DNA from: Sedimentisphaerales bacterium | GTDB taxonomy: Bacteria > Planctomycetota > Phycisphaerae > Sedimentisphaerales > SG8-4 | Length of the DNA stretch: 64,000 nt | Direction of reading: 5' to 3' | Assembly (NCBI GenBank): GCA_016932895.1 | Contig: JAFGCA010000821.1 | Span: 1-64,000, forward strand | Shown: positions 42,311 through 52,600 of the stretch, one piece after another | Numbering within the stretch: position 1 is the first letter of the stretch | Layout of the letters: every line of letters begins with the position of its first letter | Notes under the pieces: model-generated | Database searches by the model: none | The model's input: the letters and a program-made list of their open reading frames with translations, nothing else | Told to the model about the DNA's origin: nothing | Made by a program: the position numbers and the translations under genes

Positions 42311-44338
42311 CTATTCCATCGCCAGACCGAGGGCGTTCATCTGCCTCTGGAGCAACGTCAGCGTGCTTTCGAGTTGGGCGTACTTGGCAATCAGCCTCGC
42401 TTCTCTCCGCGTCAGGCGATCTTCTTCGGACTCGATGTCATCCTTCAACCGGCGGATCCGATCATCGGAGGATTCCTGGTTCAACGTCAACGCGCCGTTG
42501 GTCGCCTTGAGGATTCGATCCAGCACGTCGTCCATGGCCCCGGTGAAGCCCTGCTTGACCCGAACGGTCGCGGTAAACGCGCCGTCCTGGCTGAGATCCA
42601 CGCTCAGTTGCAGGCCGTTCTCGGGATACACCGCGTTGCCGTCGTCGGTGAACGTGCCGTCACCGCTTATGATGTTTCCGTCGATCGTCATGTTCCGATA
42701 CGTGGAATCGTCCTCGGATTTGATTTGGGCGCTGGTAATCGCCCCGCCGGAAACGGTCACCTGAACATCGTAGGTGCCGCCTGAGGTATAGTTGCCGGAG
42801 GCGCCGTAGAACTCAATCGTATTGCTGTCCGAGTTGCCGGTCTTATTCGCCCCGATCAGGGCCAGAACGGCCATGTAATCCTCGGCAACCGCTTCATCGA
42901 AAACGCTGGTATCGAGCTCCAACACACCGTTGCGGTCCAGCTCAAGGCCGATCTGCCCCGGCATGAGAAACGCATCGATGTCGATGAGGAATCCGTCCGT
43001 ACGCTCAATCAAGGGCATACGCAGGTTGTTCTTGATGTCTCTTACCGTCGAGTTGGTCATCAACAGGCCGGCCGTTTCCGTCTCTTCATTGTAGCCCGTA
43101 TTCTTCTGGATGAAAGTCACGACGGAATTGTACGCATTGATCATCTTGCCGAGTTTCTCTTCCAGCGATTCGATATCCCGCGTCAGGCCCACCTGGACCG
43201 TTCCCGTATCGTGCAGGTGCAGCGTCACTCCGCTGATCGCGTCGTCGATCGTATTCGAGCTTCGGCTGATCCACTCGTCCGCCCCCGTGGGATAGCCGTC
43301 CACTTTGATGCGCGAATCCTGAGCCGATTGCGTCTCGAGGAAGTCCGCCTGGGCAAAACCCGCCAGACTCGCACTGGTGCTGCCCCCCTCGGTGGACTGA
43401 CTGATGGTCGGCACATCGAACGTGGTACCGCCAGCGCCGTTATACGCCAGACTCAAGCTCATCTGGCTCACGCCGCTCGTGTGGTCGGTCAGTACAATGT
43501 CACCATTGACCAGCCTCGCCGTGGCCGTATCGGCAAAGGCGTCATTGATCTCGCCGATCAGATGACTGAGCTTGCTGTTTTCCGTGATCGCAAAAGTCTC
43601 GTTGACCGCGGTGCCGTCGTGCAGGGTCCCGCTGATCGTGATCGATTCACCTCCTGCAAGCGTGCCGCTGAACTGATCGAGATTGGTGAGCAAGGTATCG
43701 AGCGCAGCGTCGTTGTTGCCGTTGGTAAAGGACGATTCGGACTGCCAGACCTCCGTATTGCTGTTGTTGATCGAAATCTGGTAGTCCGAGCCGGCATCAT
43801 TGCCGCTCAGCACGAGATGGTATGCGTCGCTGTAGCGCAGCAGACTCGCGGTCACTCCCGGGTTGCCGGCGTCGTTGTTGATCAGCCCCACCAGGTCTTC
43901 CAGGGTCGTGTCCTCGGTCGTCGTAATGACCGACTCTTCGTTGTTGTACGCGTAGATGAACGTGCCGGCCCCAACATAGTCTTCCGGGTATTCCATCCCG
44001 CTGGAGTGAACCCACCGTTCGGAGTTGGCCAACTGGTCGACGACGACCGTGTGGTTGCCCTCAAAGGCTTTATCGGACGCCTCCGCCGTCAGTACGTCCT
44101 CGTCGCTGGAAGTCGTTTCATAGTCGCGTAGCTTGCTGGCGTCGGAAAGCGCCCCGACAGCGCTTTGTAGCGTTTCCAGGTTCGTCTGGAGGCTGTTCAG
44201 GGCATCCCTGACCTCCTCCTGCTCGGCCAGCTCCACGTTGTACGAATTGAGTCGCCTCGACTCAACAGCCATCAACTGCTGTACGATCGCACTGGTATCA
44301 ATGCCGGTACTGATTCCGGTGAGCTGTATGCCGCCCAT
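42311..44338 (-). CDS. fliD: FliD flagellar filament cap protein
   Basis: 675 aa. The N-terminal domain is IQLTGISTGIDTSAIVQQLM then AVESRRL, with a coiled coil (ELAEQEEVRDALNSLQTNLE). The central FliD region has FTGxx-like and flagellin-hook IN repeats. The C-terminal domain contains AINGxxL-like positions, a helical ESEEDRLTRREARLIAKYAQ and the terminal LESTLTLLQRQMNALG. It is much longer than the E. coli protein (468 aa), from expanded surface domains rich in Thr, Ser, Asn and Gly, good glycosylation candidates. It is the last gene of the glycan operon. Confidence 0.93.
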   Translation of the reverse strand: MGGIQLTGISTGIDTSAIVQQLMAVESRRLNSYNVELAEQEEVRDALNSLQTNLETLQSAVGALSDASKLRDYETTSSDEDVLTAEASDKAFEGNHTVVVDQLANSERWVHSSGMEYPEDYVGAGTFIYAYNNEESVITTTEDTTLEDLVGLINNDAGNPGVTASLLRYSDAYHLVLSGNDAGSDYQISINNSNTEVWQSESSFTNGNNDAALDTLLTNLDQFSGTLAGGESITISGTLHDGTAVNETFAITENSKLSHLIGEINDAFADTATARLVNGDIVLTDHTSGVSQMSLSLAYNGAGGTTFDVPTISQSTEGGSTSASLAGFAQADFLETQSAQDSRIKVDGYPTGADEWISRSSNTIDDAISGVTLHLHDTGTVQVGLTRDIESLEEKLGKMINAYNSVVTFIQKNTGYNEETETAGLLMTNSTVRDIKNNLRMPLIERTDGFLIDIDAFLMPGQIGLELDRNGVLELDTSVFDEAVAEDYMAVLALIGANKTGNSDSNTIEFYGASGNYTSGGTYDVQVTVSGGAITSAQIKSEDDSTYRNMTIDGNIISGDGTFTDDGNAVYPENGLQLSVDLSQDGAFTATVRVKQGFTGAMDDVLDRILKATNGALTLNQESSDDRIRRLKDDIESEEDRLTRREARLIAKYAQLESTLTLLQRQMNALGLAME

Positions 44339-44440
44339 AATGGTTCGTCCTTCATACGGCTATGACGAATGGGGCCATCCGCCTTCACGTCGGCTCGAAC
44401 GGCCCGACCCATAACCATTATCGCTCAAACCGCCGCCCTC

Positions 44441-47400
44441 CTAAAGGCGACGTCCGAGTTTCTGTGACGCGACGGCAGGGGAACAGAGGCTTTCCGAACC
44501 GCTGCACCGCGTCTCCCCAATCTCCAGGCGGAACTGCCCGGCACGTTCTGCGCACCATGCCTGCACATCTTGCGCCTGGCCCTTCTCAAAAAAGTCCCGG
44601 AGGAATTCCCGGGCCGCCGGGTTGTCGTGATTCTCCATCTCACGATGGAGACACGAGAGAGAGGACTCCCTGGCATCCAAAGCCCAGAGAGCCATCGCTT
44701 TCAGCAAATCGAAGTTACGGAAACGCCTGGCAATCCCCCGATCCATCGCCTCGATCCCGTTGAGGAAACTCACGCAGCTCACGTAGCAACGATTGTTGAA
44801 AAGCGCCGCTACCGTTTCCAGCAGGTGCCGCGTAACCTCGGGCGACACCGGCTCGCTCTCCCACTTGATGATCTGGGCCTTGAACCGCGTCAGGAAATCG
44901 GAACAGTCGCACGCTCTCAACTTCGCGGCAACATCCAAGGTGGGACGCATAGCGGCCTTTTCGCGAATCTCCCGCAGTTTGCACTCACAGTACTGTCGGA
45001 AGCGGACACGTCTGTTGCGCGGATCCACGGTGGACAAGACCTGGGTCTGGCTCGTCCCGTGAACGCGATAAAGGGTCAGATACGCAGGGACATTCTTGAA
45101 TCGCACGTCGGGACAATGCCGCGCGTACTCGGCCAGCTTCGCCGACCAGAAGGAATCCGAGGCAAACGGATTCTCATCATAGGGTCCGATCCGCTCGAAC
45201 ATCGACTTGCGAATGATTCCGGAGATGTGGCTGACCCCGTGACGCCAGGTTGACAGTCTTTCGGCGATCTCCTCGTGCGCCAGCGGCAGTTCGATGGGAT
45301 CGGTGCGTTCGAGACCCGTGAACCGCTCCAGGAAAGTCCGATAGAACGACCCCACCATCGCTAACGAGTCATCGCGGCAGATCTCGTTGTACAACGTCTC
45401 GAGTTTGACCGGGCTCATGAGGTCGTCGCCGTCCTGGATCACAATGAACGGGGCATTCGCGCGCTCGATGGCAAAGTTGCGCCTGACGTACGGTCCTCTG
45501 TTGTCGTCGAAGAAGTGCGGCTTGATGCGGGCGTCCCGCCCCGCGTACTCCTCCATGATGCGCCGCGTACCGTCCGTGCTGCCGTCATCGAGCAGGAACA
45601 ACTCCCAGGTCGGCAGAGTCTGGTTCAAAAGACTGTCGAGACATTCCGGAAGAAAGCGCTCGCCGTTACGACACACCGTGACGACAGTGACACTTGGCGC
45701 ATCGGCACCCGGCCTCTCTTCCCGTGCAGCAGACACCGCCAGCCCCGGCGCAGAGGCATCTGACCGGCTGTTGCAGGACTCTCCGTCGCAGTCATTCCTG
45801 ACTGCCGAGGCCTCCAGAGCCAGCCTTCGGCTCCTCTCCGCCAGACCCACTCTACGCAGCAACTCACTGAGCCGCAGGGCAACGAGCCGTTTCGCGGGAC
45901 TGTCGTCAGGCATCCGCCGATACTTGGCTTCGAGATCGTCAAGGACGTGACGTCTATGCTCTTCCAGTTGCACGCCCTGCGGCAGCAATGGACGCCCAAC
46001 CTGTGCGGATCGATCCGGTGCAGTTGCCGGCCCTTCTTGCCCATCTCGGGAGATCGCAGCGCGGATGATCTCCACACGATCGGCTCTTGTCCGGCGCAGG
46101 GCTTTGTCGCCCTGAAGGTGTGTCCGGAGAAAATCCCGAGCGGCCGGCGTCCCGTGAGCCTGCCATTCTCGTTCCAGGTACATCCGGCCACGGTCCGGCA
46201 GGGCCAGGGCGAAATAGGCCAGTCCCCTCATAAGATCGTAGCGCGGCATGGTACGCGCAATGCCATCTACCAGGCGCTCGACGATGCCGCAAGTCACGAT
46301 ACATCGAACGTACTGCCCCCGGGCAAACTGCGCGGAAATCCTGGCCAGGAAGCCATCTACCATCTGATCCGTGAGCGGCTCGCTCTCCCACTGCGCAAAG
46401 ACCTGAGCGTTTCTCTCCACGAAGTCGCCGCAGACGCACCGGCGCAACTGCGCCTTGAGCTCGGCAGGCGAATCGCTTCGAAGCCCGCGCATCGCCGCGG
46501 CAAGTTGACCGCGCCAATGCGCCACGAACCGGGCCCTCCGACTGCGGGAGTCAAAGGTCGGCAGCGTGGCCGTCTGCGAAGCAGCGTGCATGCGGCGCAG
46601 CATCAGAAACTCGGGCACATTCTTCAGGGCAATCTCATCGCTCCGGCACGCATACTCCGCCACCTTGGCCAGCCAGAAAGAATCGGAGCCAAAGGGGTTT
46701 TCATCATACGCACCAATTTCCTCAAACAGCCTCTTGCGGATGATGGCCGCACCATGCGGACAGAAATCGCAGGCACCGAAGTTGCGGTACGCCTCCAAAA
46801 TCTCTTCCTGGCTCGTCGCCAACGTCACATCTTCGCAGTGCTCGATGCCTTCGAAATTATCAAGGAACATGCGATAGAAAGAGCCGACGACGCCGAGACG
46901 TTCGTTGGCGCTGATGGCTGCGTGCAGCCGCTGCAACTTCTCCTCACACATGATGTCATCGGCATCGTGGATCACAATGAAGGGCGCGTTCGCCCGCTCG
47001 ATGGCGAAGTTGCGTCTGACGTACGGCCCTCTGTTGTCGTCAAAGTAATACGGCTTGATCCGGGCATCCCGGCGGGCGTACTCTTCGATCATACCTCGCG
47101 TGCCGTCCGTGCTGCCGTCGTCGATCAGGAACAGCTCCCACTCCGCCATCGTCTGCTTGAGAATGCTGTCCAGGCATTCGGCCAGGAACCTTTCCGCGTT
47201 GTAGCATGCCGTAACGATAGAAACCTTTGGAGTCGCTGCCAATACATGGCTCGCGGCGCCACGGGCCGGCCTCTCAGCCAACGGCGCCGTCCGGGGGCTG
47301 CCCCCGAAAAGGCTCGCATCAGGCGATCCCTGCAACAGCGCGTCTATCTGAGGCAGGACCTTCTCGGTAGACCAACGCTGTGCCACGTAGGCGCGGTACT

Positions 47401-49630
47401 CGCGCCGGTCAAAATGCGACGCGAGGACAATATCGCGACACTCCTGCGCCGTACCGAAAATCCATTCGTCCGGGTAGGCCGCCCGGGCACCCGGATAATT
47501 GTGGACCACGGGCTTGAGACCCTTGGCCATCCCTTCGGCGATGTTCACCGGATGGCCCTCGCGGATGCTGGCCGAAAGGATAAAGTCCTTGTCATCGAGC
47601 CAGGTGGAGATATCCTGGACGTGGCCGTAGAAGCGCACGCTGCCCTGGATCCCAAGCTCTTTCTCCATGTGCTTGATGTAGTAGTACAGCTCGTTGCGGT
47701 GCAGTTCCTGGCCGAACAACTCCCCTGCCACATGAAGCGTGTATTCAGGATCGGCGGCATGAATCTCTCGAAAACACTGCATGAGAAGAGGGATATTCTT
47801 GGCCGGACGCAAGGCACCTACGAAAGCAACTTGCTTGCCACGCGGCCTGTCCTGAAAGCGGAACTTGTCCAGATCGATACAGTTCGGCACCACATGCGTT
47901 CGAACCTTGCTCTCGATATCCGGCACCCGGTCCTTCAAGACGTCGCGTATGTACGGACTGACAAGCACCAGATCGTCAACGTTTTCCCAGTGAATCTGCT
48001 GCACCGAGGAACAAAACGCTTCGAAGCTGTGCAGGCGAAGGATGGTTTTGCAGCGGCGAGGCAATGCCGTGACACGCACGGCAAAATCCGTCGCCCACTC
48101 GATCCAGCACGCGTCGGCCGACAGCAGCGCTTCGGCAATCCCCTCCTGATCGTTGCAGTCCACGATGCGCACTTCGTGCGTCGCGCGCATCCGGGCAAGG
48201 ATCTCCCCCATAAAGGAAAGGTTGTTTCTGTGCGGCAAAACGGCGATCTTCAGAGCTTTCGAAGACTCGTCACGCAACGGCATAGAGCATTTGCTGTGAC
48301 ACGGCGTGTCGTCGTGTCCCGACGCACATTTGTCTGTACCGCCTTTGCGGGCGATATCCACAAGACTACCTCTCGTTAGCTCTTTGACTGATCCTTCTTC
48401 AGCGAGGTTTCCGGAACGGGCACGGCATTGTTCGGCCTTTTCGATCCGCAAATCTTGTGAGACAAGTCCGGCATTTTGCCCTCTCGCGGCCACAGGGGGC
48501 CGCTCGCTCGGCCGGAACACGCGCCGCTTCTGTGCCTCACTCTGAAACAGCTCGGAGCCTTTACGGTCCGGTCGAAACAACGTGACCTCCGCCAGTAATT
48601 GGGGATCGTCAGCCCGCTGGGCCGCGATGATCGCCCGGCACACGTCCAGCACGCGACCGTCTTCCGTGTGCCCCATCATCTCGCGCAATAGTGGCAGAAC
48701 GTGATCCCACTGCCCCAGCCGCGCGTAGGCCACCGCCAGATTGCTGGTGACATGAACCATCCGGGATTCCCGGCCGCGCACCTGCTCCAGAACCCGAACG
48801 GCCACGGCGGGATCGGCAAAACGCGATTGAAGCAATCGCCCCCCAAAGTCCAGGCCCGCGTGAGACATCGCCAGTTCTTCGCACCGACACAGACGGATCG
48901 CCGGGTAGAGTTCCCTCAAATCGACCTCGCGGTTTCGCCGTTCCATCGCCTTGTCGAAGACCCTTCGACTGGCCCTGTACACCCGCTCGGGCAGCCGCTG
49001 CGACATACCGTCCTCGTGCCGCCGGTAATGGTAAAGCACCTGCGGCACATAGACCGTCTCGAAATGCTCGAGAATCCGAAGCCAATAGTCCCAATCTTCG
49101 GCACATTCCATGGAGGGATCGTAATAGCCAACCTTGTCCTGGCAGGCTCGCCGGTACATAAACGAGGCGACGCCCGGATTGCCGGCCAGCAGATCGTGAT
49201 AGGTCAGGCTCGGGTTTTCGCGAACGGAGATGATCTGTCCGTCCTTGTCGATGTTGGCGAAGTCCGAGTAGGCGAAGCCCGCCTCCGGATACGCCTCCAG
49301 CGCCCCCACTAAATGTTCCAGAAAACCCGGGGCGCAGTAGTTGTCGGCCGATGTCCACGTCAGCAGATCGCCCCGCGCCGCCCGGAACCCGGCATTCAAC
49401 GCCTCGGGCAGCCGGCGATTCTCCTGATGGATGACGCGGACGCGCGGATCGTTGAGACCGTCGAGGTACGCCTTCGTCCCGTCCGTCGATCCATCATTGA
49501 CAACCACCAGCTCGAAATCCTGAAAGCTCTGCCCGAGCACGCTCTCAATCGCCCCCGGCAGAAACCGCAGGTCGTTGTACGTAGGCAAAACAATCGAAAC
49601 CTTGGGCTCAGCATGTCCATCTGTAAGCAT
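44441..49630 (-). CDS. Giant multidomain glycosyltransferase (GT2-GT4-GT2-GT2)
   Basis: 1729 aa. Module 1 (about 8-250) is a GT2: VSIVLPTYNDLRFLPGAIES, VVVNDGSTDGTKAYLDG, TSADNYCAPGF. A helical linker (250-450) with a TPR-like segment follows. Module 2 (458-765) is GT-B/GT4-like: KIAVLPHRNNLSFMGEILAR, VAFVGALRPAKNIPLLMQCF, EGHPVNIAEGMAKGLKPVVH. Modules 3 (801-1190) and 4 (1312-1690) are two copies of one 380-residue unit, each with a GT2 domain (LIDDGSTDGTRG and LLDDGSTDGTRR; shared DDNRGPYVRRNFAIERANAP) plus a helical tail. No TM segments, so cytoplasmic. One frame, no interruptions. It sits between fliD and the 1753-aa fusion gene and probably builds a flagellar glycan. Confidence 0.9.
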   Translation of the reverse strand: MLTDGHAEPKVSIVLPTYNDLRFLPGAIESVLGQSFQDFELVVVNDGSTDGTKAYLDGLNDPRVRVIHQENRRLPEALNAGFRAARGDLLTWTSADNYCAPGFLEHLVGALEAYPEAGFAYSDFANIDKDGQIISVRENPSLTYHDLLAGNPGVASFMYRRACQDKVGYYDPSMECAEDWDYWLRILEHFETVYVPQVLYHYRRHEDGMSQRLPERVYRASRRVFDKAMERRNREVDLRELYPAIRLCRCEELAMSHAGLDFGGRLLQSRFADPAVAVRVLEQVRGRESRMVHVTSNLAVAYARLGQWDHVLPLLREMMGHTEDGRVLDVCRAIIAAQRADDPQLLAEVTLFRPDRKGSELFQSEAQKRRVFRPSERPPVAARGQNAGLVSQDLRIEKAEQCRARSGNLAEEGSVKELTRGSLVDIARKGGTDKCASGHDDTPCHSKCSMPLRDESSKALKIAVLPHRNNLSFMGEILARMRATHEVRIVDCNDQEGIAEALLSADACWIEWATDFAVRVTALPRRCKTILRLHSFEAFCSSVQQIHWENVDDLVLVSPYIRDVLKDRVPDIESKVRTHVVPNCIDLDKFRFQDRPRGKQVAFVGALRPAKNIPLLMQCFREIHAADPEYTLHVAGELFGQELHRNELYYYIKHMEKELGIQGSVRFYGHVQDISTWLDDKDFILSASIREGHPVNIAEGMAKGLKPVVHNYPGARAAYPDEWIFGTAQECRDIVLASHFDRREYRAYVAQRWSTEKVLPQIDALLQGSPDASLFGGSPRTAPLAERPARGAASHVLAATPKVSIVTACYNAERFLAECLDSILKQTMAEWELFLIDDGSTDGTRGMIEEYARRDARIKPYYFDDNRGPYVRRNFAIERANAPFIVIHDADDIMCEEKLQRLHAAISANERLGVVGSFYRMFLDNFEGIEHCEDVTLATSQEEILEAYRNFGACDFCPHGAAIIRKRLFEEIGAYDENPFGSDSFWLAKVAEYACRSDEIALKNVPEFLMLRRMHAASQTATLPTFDSRSRRARFVAHWRGQLAAAMRGLRSDSPAELKAQLRRCVCGDFVERNAQVFAQWESEPLTDQMVDGFLARISAQFARGQYVRCIVTCGIVERLVDGIARTMPRYDLMRGLAYFALALPDRGRMYLEREWQAHGTPAARDFLRTHLQGDKALRRTRADRVEIIRAAISRDGQEGPATAPDRSAQVGRPLLPQGVQLEEHRRHVLDDLEAKYRRMPDDSPAKRLVALRLSELLRRVGLAERSRRLALEASAVRNDCDGESCNSRSDASAPGLAVSAAREERPGADAPSVTVVTVCRNGERFLPECLDSLLNQTLPTWELFLLDDGSTDGTRRIMEEYAGRDARIKPHFFDDNRGPYVRRNFAIERANAPFIVIQDGDDLMSPVKLETLYNEICRDDSLAMVGSFYRTFLERFTGLERTDPIELPLAHEEIAERLSTWRHGVSHISGIIRKSMFERIGPYDENPFASDSFWSAKLAEYARHCPDVRFKNVPAYLTLYRVHGTSQTQVLSTVDPRNRRVRFRQYCECKLREIREKAAMRPTLDVAAKLRACDCSDFLTRFKAQIIKWESEPVSPEVTRHLLETVAALFNNRCYVSCVSFLNGIEAMDRGIARRFRNFDLLKAMALWALDARESSLSCLHREMENHDNPAAREFLRDFFEKGQAQDVQAWCAERAGQFRLEIGETRCSGSESLCSPAVASQKLGRRL

Positions 49631-49660
49631 AACTAACCTGACATTGCGATAAGAACCTTG

Positions 49661-52600
49661 TCACCGGGTTGGCGTCGCGGCAGTACAAGCAGTGCATTTT
49701 GTGCTCCTGCTATCGGCTCTGAACTCCATGACCCGATGCTTCCCATCAGAAGAGACGCCAGCGTCCAGAGCAAAACCCGCGATGTTCTTCAAAGCCTCTA
49801 TCTGGTGCAATTTGCGGCGCTGCAATAGATCCATGTCCAGGCGCACAGGACGCTTCTTAATGTCGTCCAACCCCAGAACCGAGAACAGCGACCCGCGTGG
49901 TGTCGGATGATAGAACTGGGCGCGGCCTCCATAAGACAATGTTGCGACTGTCGCGTGAACGCGGTCGGTATGTACCTCATCGGCATTCGCATAAAGCGTC
50001 AAGTAATCCTGGGGGATATCGGAGATCAGCGTGTTGTCCTGCTCAAAATGCGCGTCAGGAACCGACCAGCAACTGTGGTGGGTCCGCAGCAGCAAACGCC
50101 CGTGAACCGGCAGAACCGGTTCGGCGGTCGTGTCAAAATTCGCTACCACGTACGGTGGCAAATCCAACGGGAACGGCTCAAACGCCTCGGGCAGGAAAAA
50201 CGCACTGTCGATACCCTGACATGCCTGCCCGACTACGTCTTTGTAGGCGTCGAAGGACCGGGCGTCGCGCGCAATGAATCCCGCGGGCTCAAGCTGCTGC
50301 AGGAATTGCGCGAATATGCTTCTTTCGCGCGCGTCGTATCGGTACCCGCCCGTTCCCAGCAGGATGACGGGAATCCCACGTTGGCGCAACTTCAGCAGGG
50401 TGGGCCCGTTGACCGTCACAAATTCCTCACACATCGCCATGCCCGCGAAGGCGACGAGATCGCAGTGGACCAAGGCCGCAAGATCCAAAGCGCGATCCAT
50501 GCGGAAGGAACTCGCGTTCCTCTCCATCTCGCCATGGTAGCGCTTGTAGTTGCCGAAGAACCATCGCGGCATCTCGCTGGCGAATCCAACGGTCGCATCA
50601 GGAAAGGCTATCTGAAGCGCCGCCATCGCACCCATGTCGATGAATGCATTGCCCACGTTCGTCGGCCATCCCGCACCATAATAGAGTATTCTCTTTCGCA
50701 CCTCCGGCCGGCGCTCGGTCGCCGCGCGGGGGGCGGGGACCTCCAGATGTTGCCCCACAAACCGCTCGGTTTCCGCAAGAGCATTCCCATCCTGTGGCAA
50801 CGTAACCTCCCTGACTCGCTCACACCGGCCCGTGGCCAAGCCAACCAGGAACTTTCTCAGGGTCGGTTTCTGAGCGTACAGTGTTGTGTAAACGGTCCTT
50901 ATCTTCTCCGTATACGCCTGGTAATTGGCCTGGACTTCCCTCACGGCCCGTCGACACGCCTCCATCAGTTGCGCTTCGCCGGCGACCTGCCGGATGTCAA
51001 CCAGCAGTTTGCCACAGTCAAACAGCTTTCCGACGATCCCTTCGGACTTATGGCTGTAGACAAGATTGATCGCCGGCTTCCCGGCCGAGAGCGAGGATAT
51101 ACAGGGATGCATACGCCCGGAGAGCACGAACTCGCAGTGGGCTTCGATGAATGCCCGGTAGTCCCAGAAATGATAGTCCTTCTCCACCAGATGAACACGG
51201 TCGTCAGCAACAAGCGCACGTTTTATCTTTTCCGCTTCCAACCGGTCGGACTTCCCGTCTTTGAAGACATGAGGAAGCAAAACAACGTGATACCCCATCT
51301 CTTCGGTCAGGTGACGACAAAGGGCAATGTGAAATCGCGTGACCGCCTCCTGCCGGTCGTCTCGATTCTTTCCGAACGGCAACCACCGGTGGACCAGGGA
51401 ACTGGGAAAGAGGGCAACATATCGTGTCCCCGCATCGACCCCCAAGGCCTCCCTCAACTCGCCCAACAATGCCGGGCGGTCCCTTCTGAGGAAGAAAGCC
51501 ATATCCGGGAATAGCCGCACCTGACTGGGCGACAACCCTATCTCTTCTGTTAAATAACGGAAGGAAATTTCCTCGCGAACAATGACGGCTGAGAGTTGGG
51601 ACAACACCGTCTTGATCTCTTCGCGCAACTTCGGAGAGCGAAAAGGCCCAATGCTTTCCCCGAGTATCACAACCTTCTTCTTGAGCCAGATGCCAAGCTG
51701 TAGAGCGTTGATGAAGCCGCCTGGATAACCATAATCCTCCGTGAAATTGTCACCCCCACGCGACACGATCAGATCGGCGGAGACATATGCCTCGACGAGG
51801 CGGCGCATGCGTTCCTCTCGAAAACACTCCTGCAGCGCGATCGCGTCGGCCAGATATTCTCCCCGTTTAGCTAACTCGATGCGTCTGCCATTGAATCGAT
51901 CAACCAAGGCTTTGTCTACGAGCACCTGCTCCACCAGCGGCGTACCGATAGATGCTTTGTCGGAACCATACGTATGCGTGGCCGTTGCGATCTCCGCGTA
52001 GGGGAAACTCTCTCGAAGAAGCTCGTAGGTGGATTGGTAGAGCGCTTCATCTCCCAGATTCCACATGCCACACTGATTGACGATCAGGACTTTGCTTATC
52101 GTATCCTGAGTCTTGTCTCCAGCCGCTTCACGTGCCAGTTCACATGCCTTCGATGCTTTCTGCAAAAACGTCCACGTCTCTTCGGTAGATGAAGAGTCCA
52201 CACGCGTCACCTCGGGATATGTGCAGTCCGGTAAGCGAACCCCCAGTTTGCCAAGAACGTCTCTTCGCGCGGGCAAAAGGTCTTTCTTATGGCGTAACAG
52301 CCATGGCTGAGATTGCTTCACTCGCTCAAGACTTGAGCGCGTCACGGCGATGTCCTTGGCGGTGACCACATCCGCCAGCAGGTCCTGTCCCCTCCTGGTC
52401 CGAGCTACCACAACGGACATGCCCGGATCACCACCACGGTACTCAGGCAACCACGCGTCACCCACGGCAATATCGGCGTGTTCAGCCAGGGCGTCGGGGC
52501 ACACCAGACAACGTCGCGGGTGGAAAAACTGAAGATGCGGCCAGTACTTCTGGAGCGGAATGTACTTCGTCTCGCCTGAGATCAATTCAATTGTCATCCC

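Noticed and set aside
44418..44446. FliA-like promoter upstream of fliD (AGCGATAA with CTTTAG)
   Set aside because: Only about 6 of 8 bases match in the -10 and 3 of 8 in the -35; too weak to list as a promoter.
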